Shown here piece after piece: positions 63,934-64,000 of a stretch of DNA of 64,000 nt. Origin of the DNA: an uncultured Eubacteriales bacterium (GTDB lineage: Bacteria; Bacillota; Clostridia; Lachnospirales; Lachnospiraceae); assembly GCA_900545175.1 (NCBI GenBank), contig UQYF01000004.1:45292-109291 (forward strand), written 5' to 3'. Numbering within the stretch: the first letter of the stretch is position 1; each line of letters starts with the position of its first letter. The position numbers and the translations under genes were made by a program. The notes under the pieces are model-generated. The model made no database searches, had not been told where the DNA came from, and was given only the letters and a program-made list of their open reading frames with translations.

Positions 63934-64000
63934 AGGATTTGCGTATCAAAACATGCTAATCTAGTCTGTGGGTGTATAACGAGTTATATTTATGCATATC
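63934..64000 (+). repeat. Dispersed repeat copy C (cut by window end)
   Basis: GGATTTGCGTATCAAAACATG and the following 45 bases match the minus strand of copy B at roughly 80 percent by eye, including GTGTATAA-N-N-NGTTATATTTATG. It starts 11 bases after the trmL stop. Confidence 0.75.

Overview
The window looks like a chromosomal segment of an anaerobic, fibre-degrading member of the Firmicutes, most likely a Lachnospiraceae gut commensal. Reasons: moderately AT-rich DNA, AGGAGG-type ribosome binding sites on nearly every gene, sporulation-family genes (SpoIID, SpoIIQ-like, YyaC-like), a reverse-order rubrerythrin, an ATPase-less LplB/LplC/LplA-type sugar ABC transporter, AraC-regulated Gram-positive polysaccharide utilisation loci, and a sortase-type anchored protease. 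No species is assigned.

Layout. 1-4,600: 3' part of glycogen phosphorylase, then SpoIID and SpoIIQ-like proteins that both lack key catalytic residues. 4,600-11,700: a chemoreceptor fused to a PilZ domain, a SNF2/SWI-type helicase, and a haemolysin III protein. 11,700-20,500: polysaccharide locus 1 (AraC regulator, GH2, GH115 glucuronidase, MATE transporter), probably for glucuronoxylan side chains. 20,700-25,700: a DUF3169 membrane protein and two tandem Old-Yellow-Enzyme/Fe-S flavoproteins. 25,900-32,400: a 2,182-residue cell-surface subtilase. 32,500-34,300: rubrerythrin with a near-consensus promoter overlapped by a 7-1-7 PerR-type operator, the PerR/Fur regulator, and a compact palindromic element of unknown nature. 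34,300-44,900: polysaccharide locus 2, a divergent rhamnogalacturonan system: CE12 esterase with SLH repeats and AraC regulator on one side; two permeases, a binding lipoprotein, GH105 and GH112 phosphorylase on the other. 45,000-56,000: HIT protein, TerB-AAA ATPase, FKBP/trigger-factor-like lipoprotein, degenerate GGDEF protein, small unknown proteins, anion permease, YyaC, a degenerate JAB/MPN-LysM protein and a DUF5711 protein. 56,000-64,000: tRNA-Cys, DUF951, rpsF-ssb-rpsR, PHP phosphoesterase, nucleotidyltransferase, SEC-C methionine aminopeptidase, exonuclease, TPR protein, HypE/PurM-like protein, TrmL.

How the genes fit together. Locus 2 forms a plausible intracellular route. ABC-imported rhamnogalacturonan-I oligosaccharides are deacetylated (CE12). 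Unsaturated galacturonyl residues are removed by GH105. Galactosyl-rhamnose is split by phosphorolysis (GH112), saving ATP. Locus 1 enzymes also lack export signals and should act on imported oligosaccharides, but its only transporter is a MATE protein. The PerR-rubrerythrin pair is a peroxide-defence module.

Less expected features are a dispersed repeat family with at least three related copies (10,504-10,629; about 50,818-50,993; 63,934-window end), a separate 206-bp multi-hairpin element at 34,056-34,261, and several proteins in which an enzymatic or ligand site is visibly lost (SpoIID, SpoIIQ-like, GGDEF, JAB/MPN, SWIM). No phage, plasmid, insertion sequence with transposase, or CRISPR array was seen.
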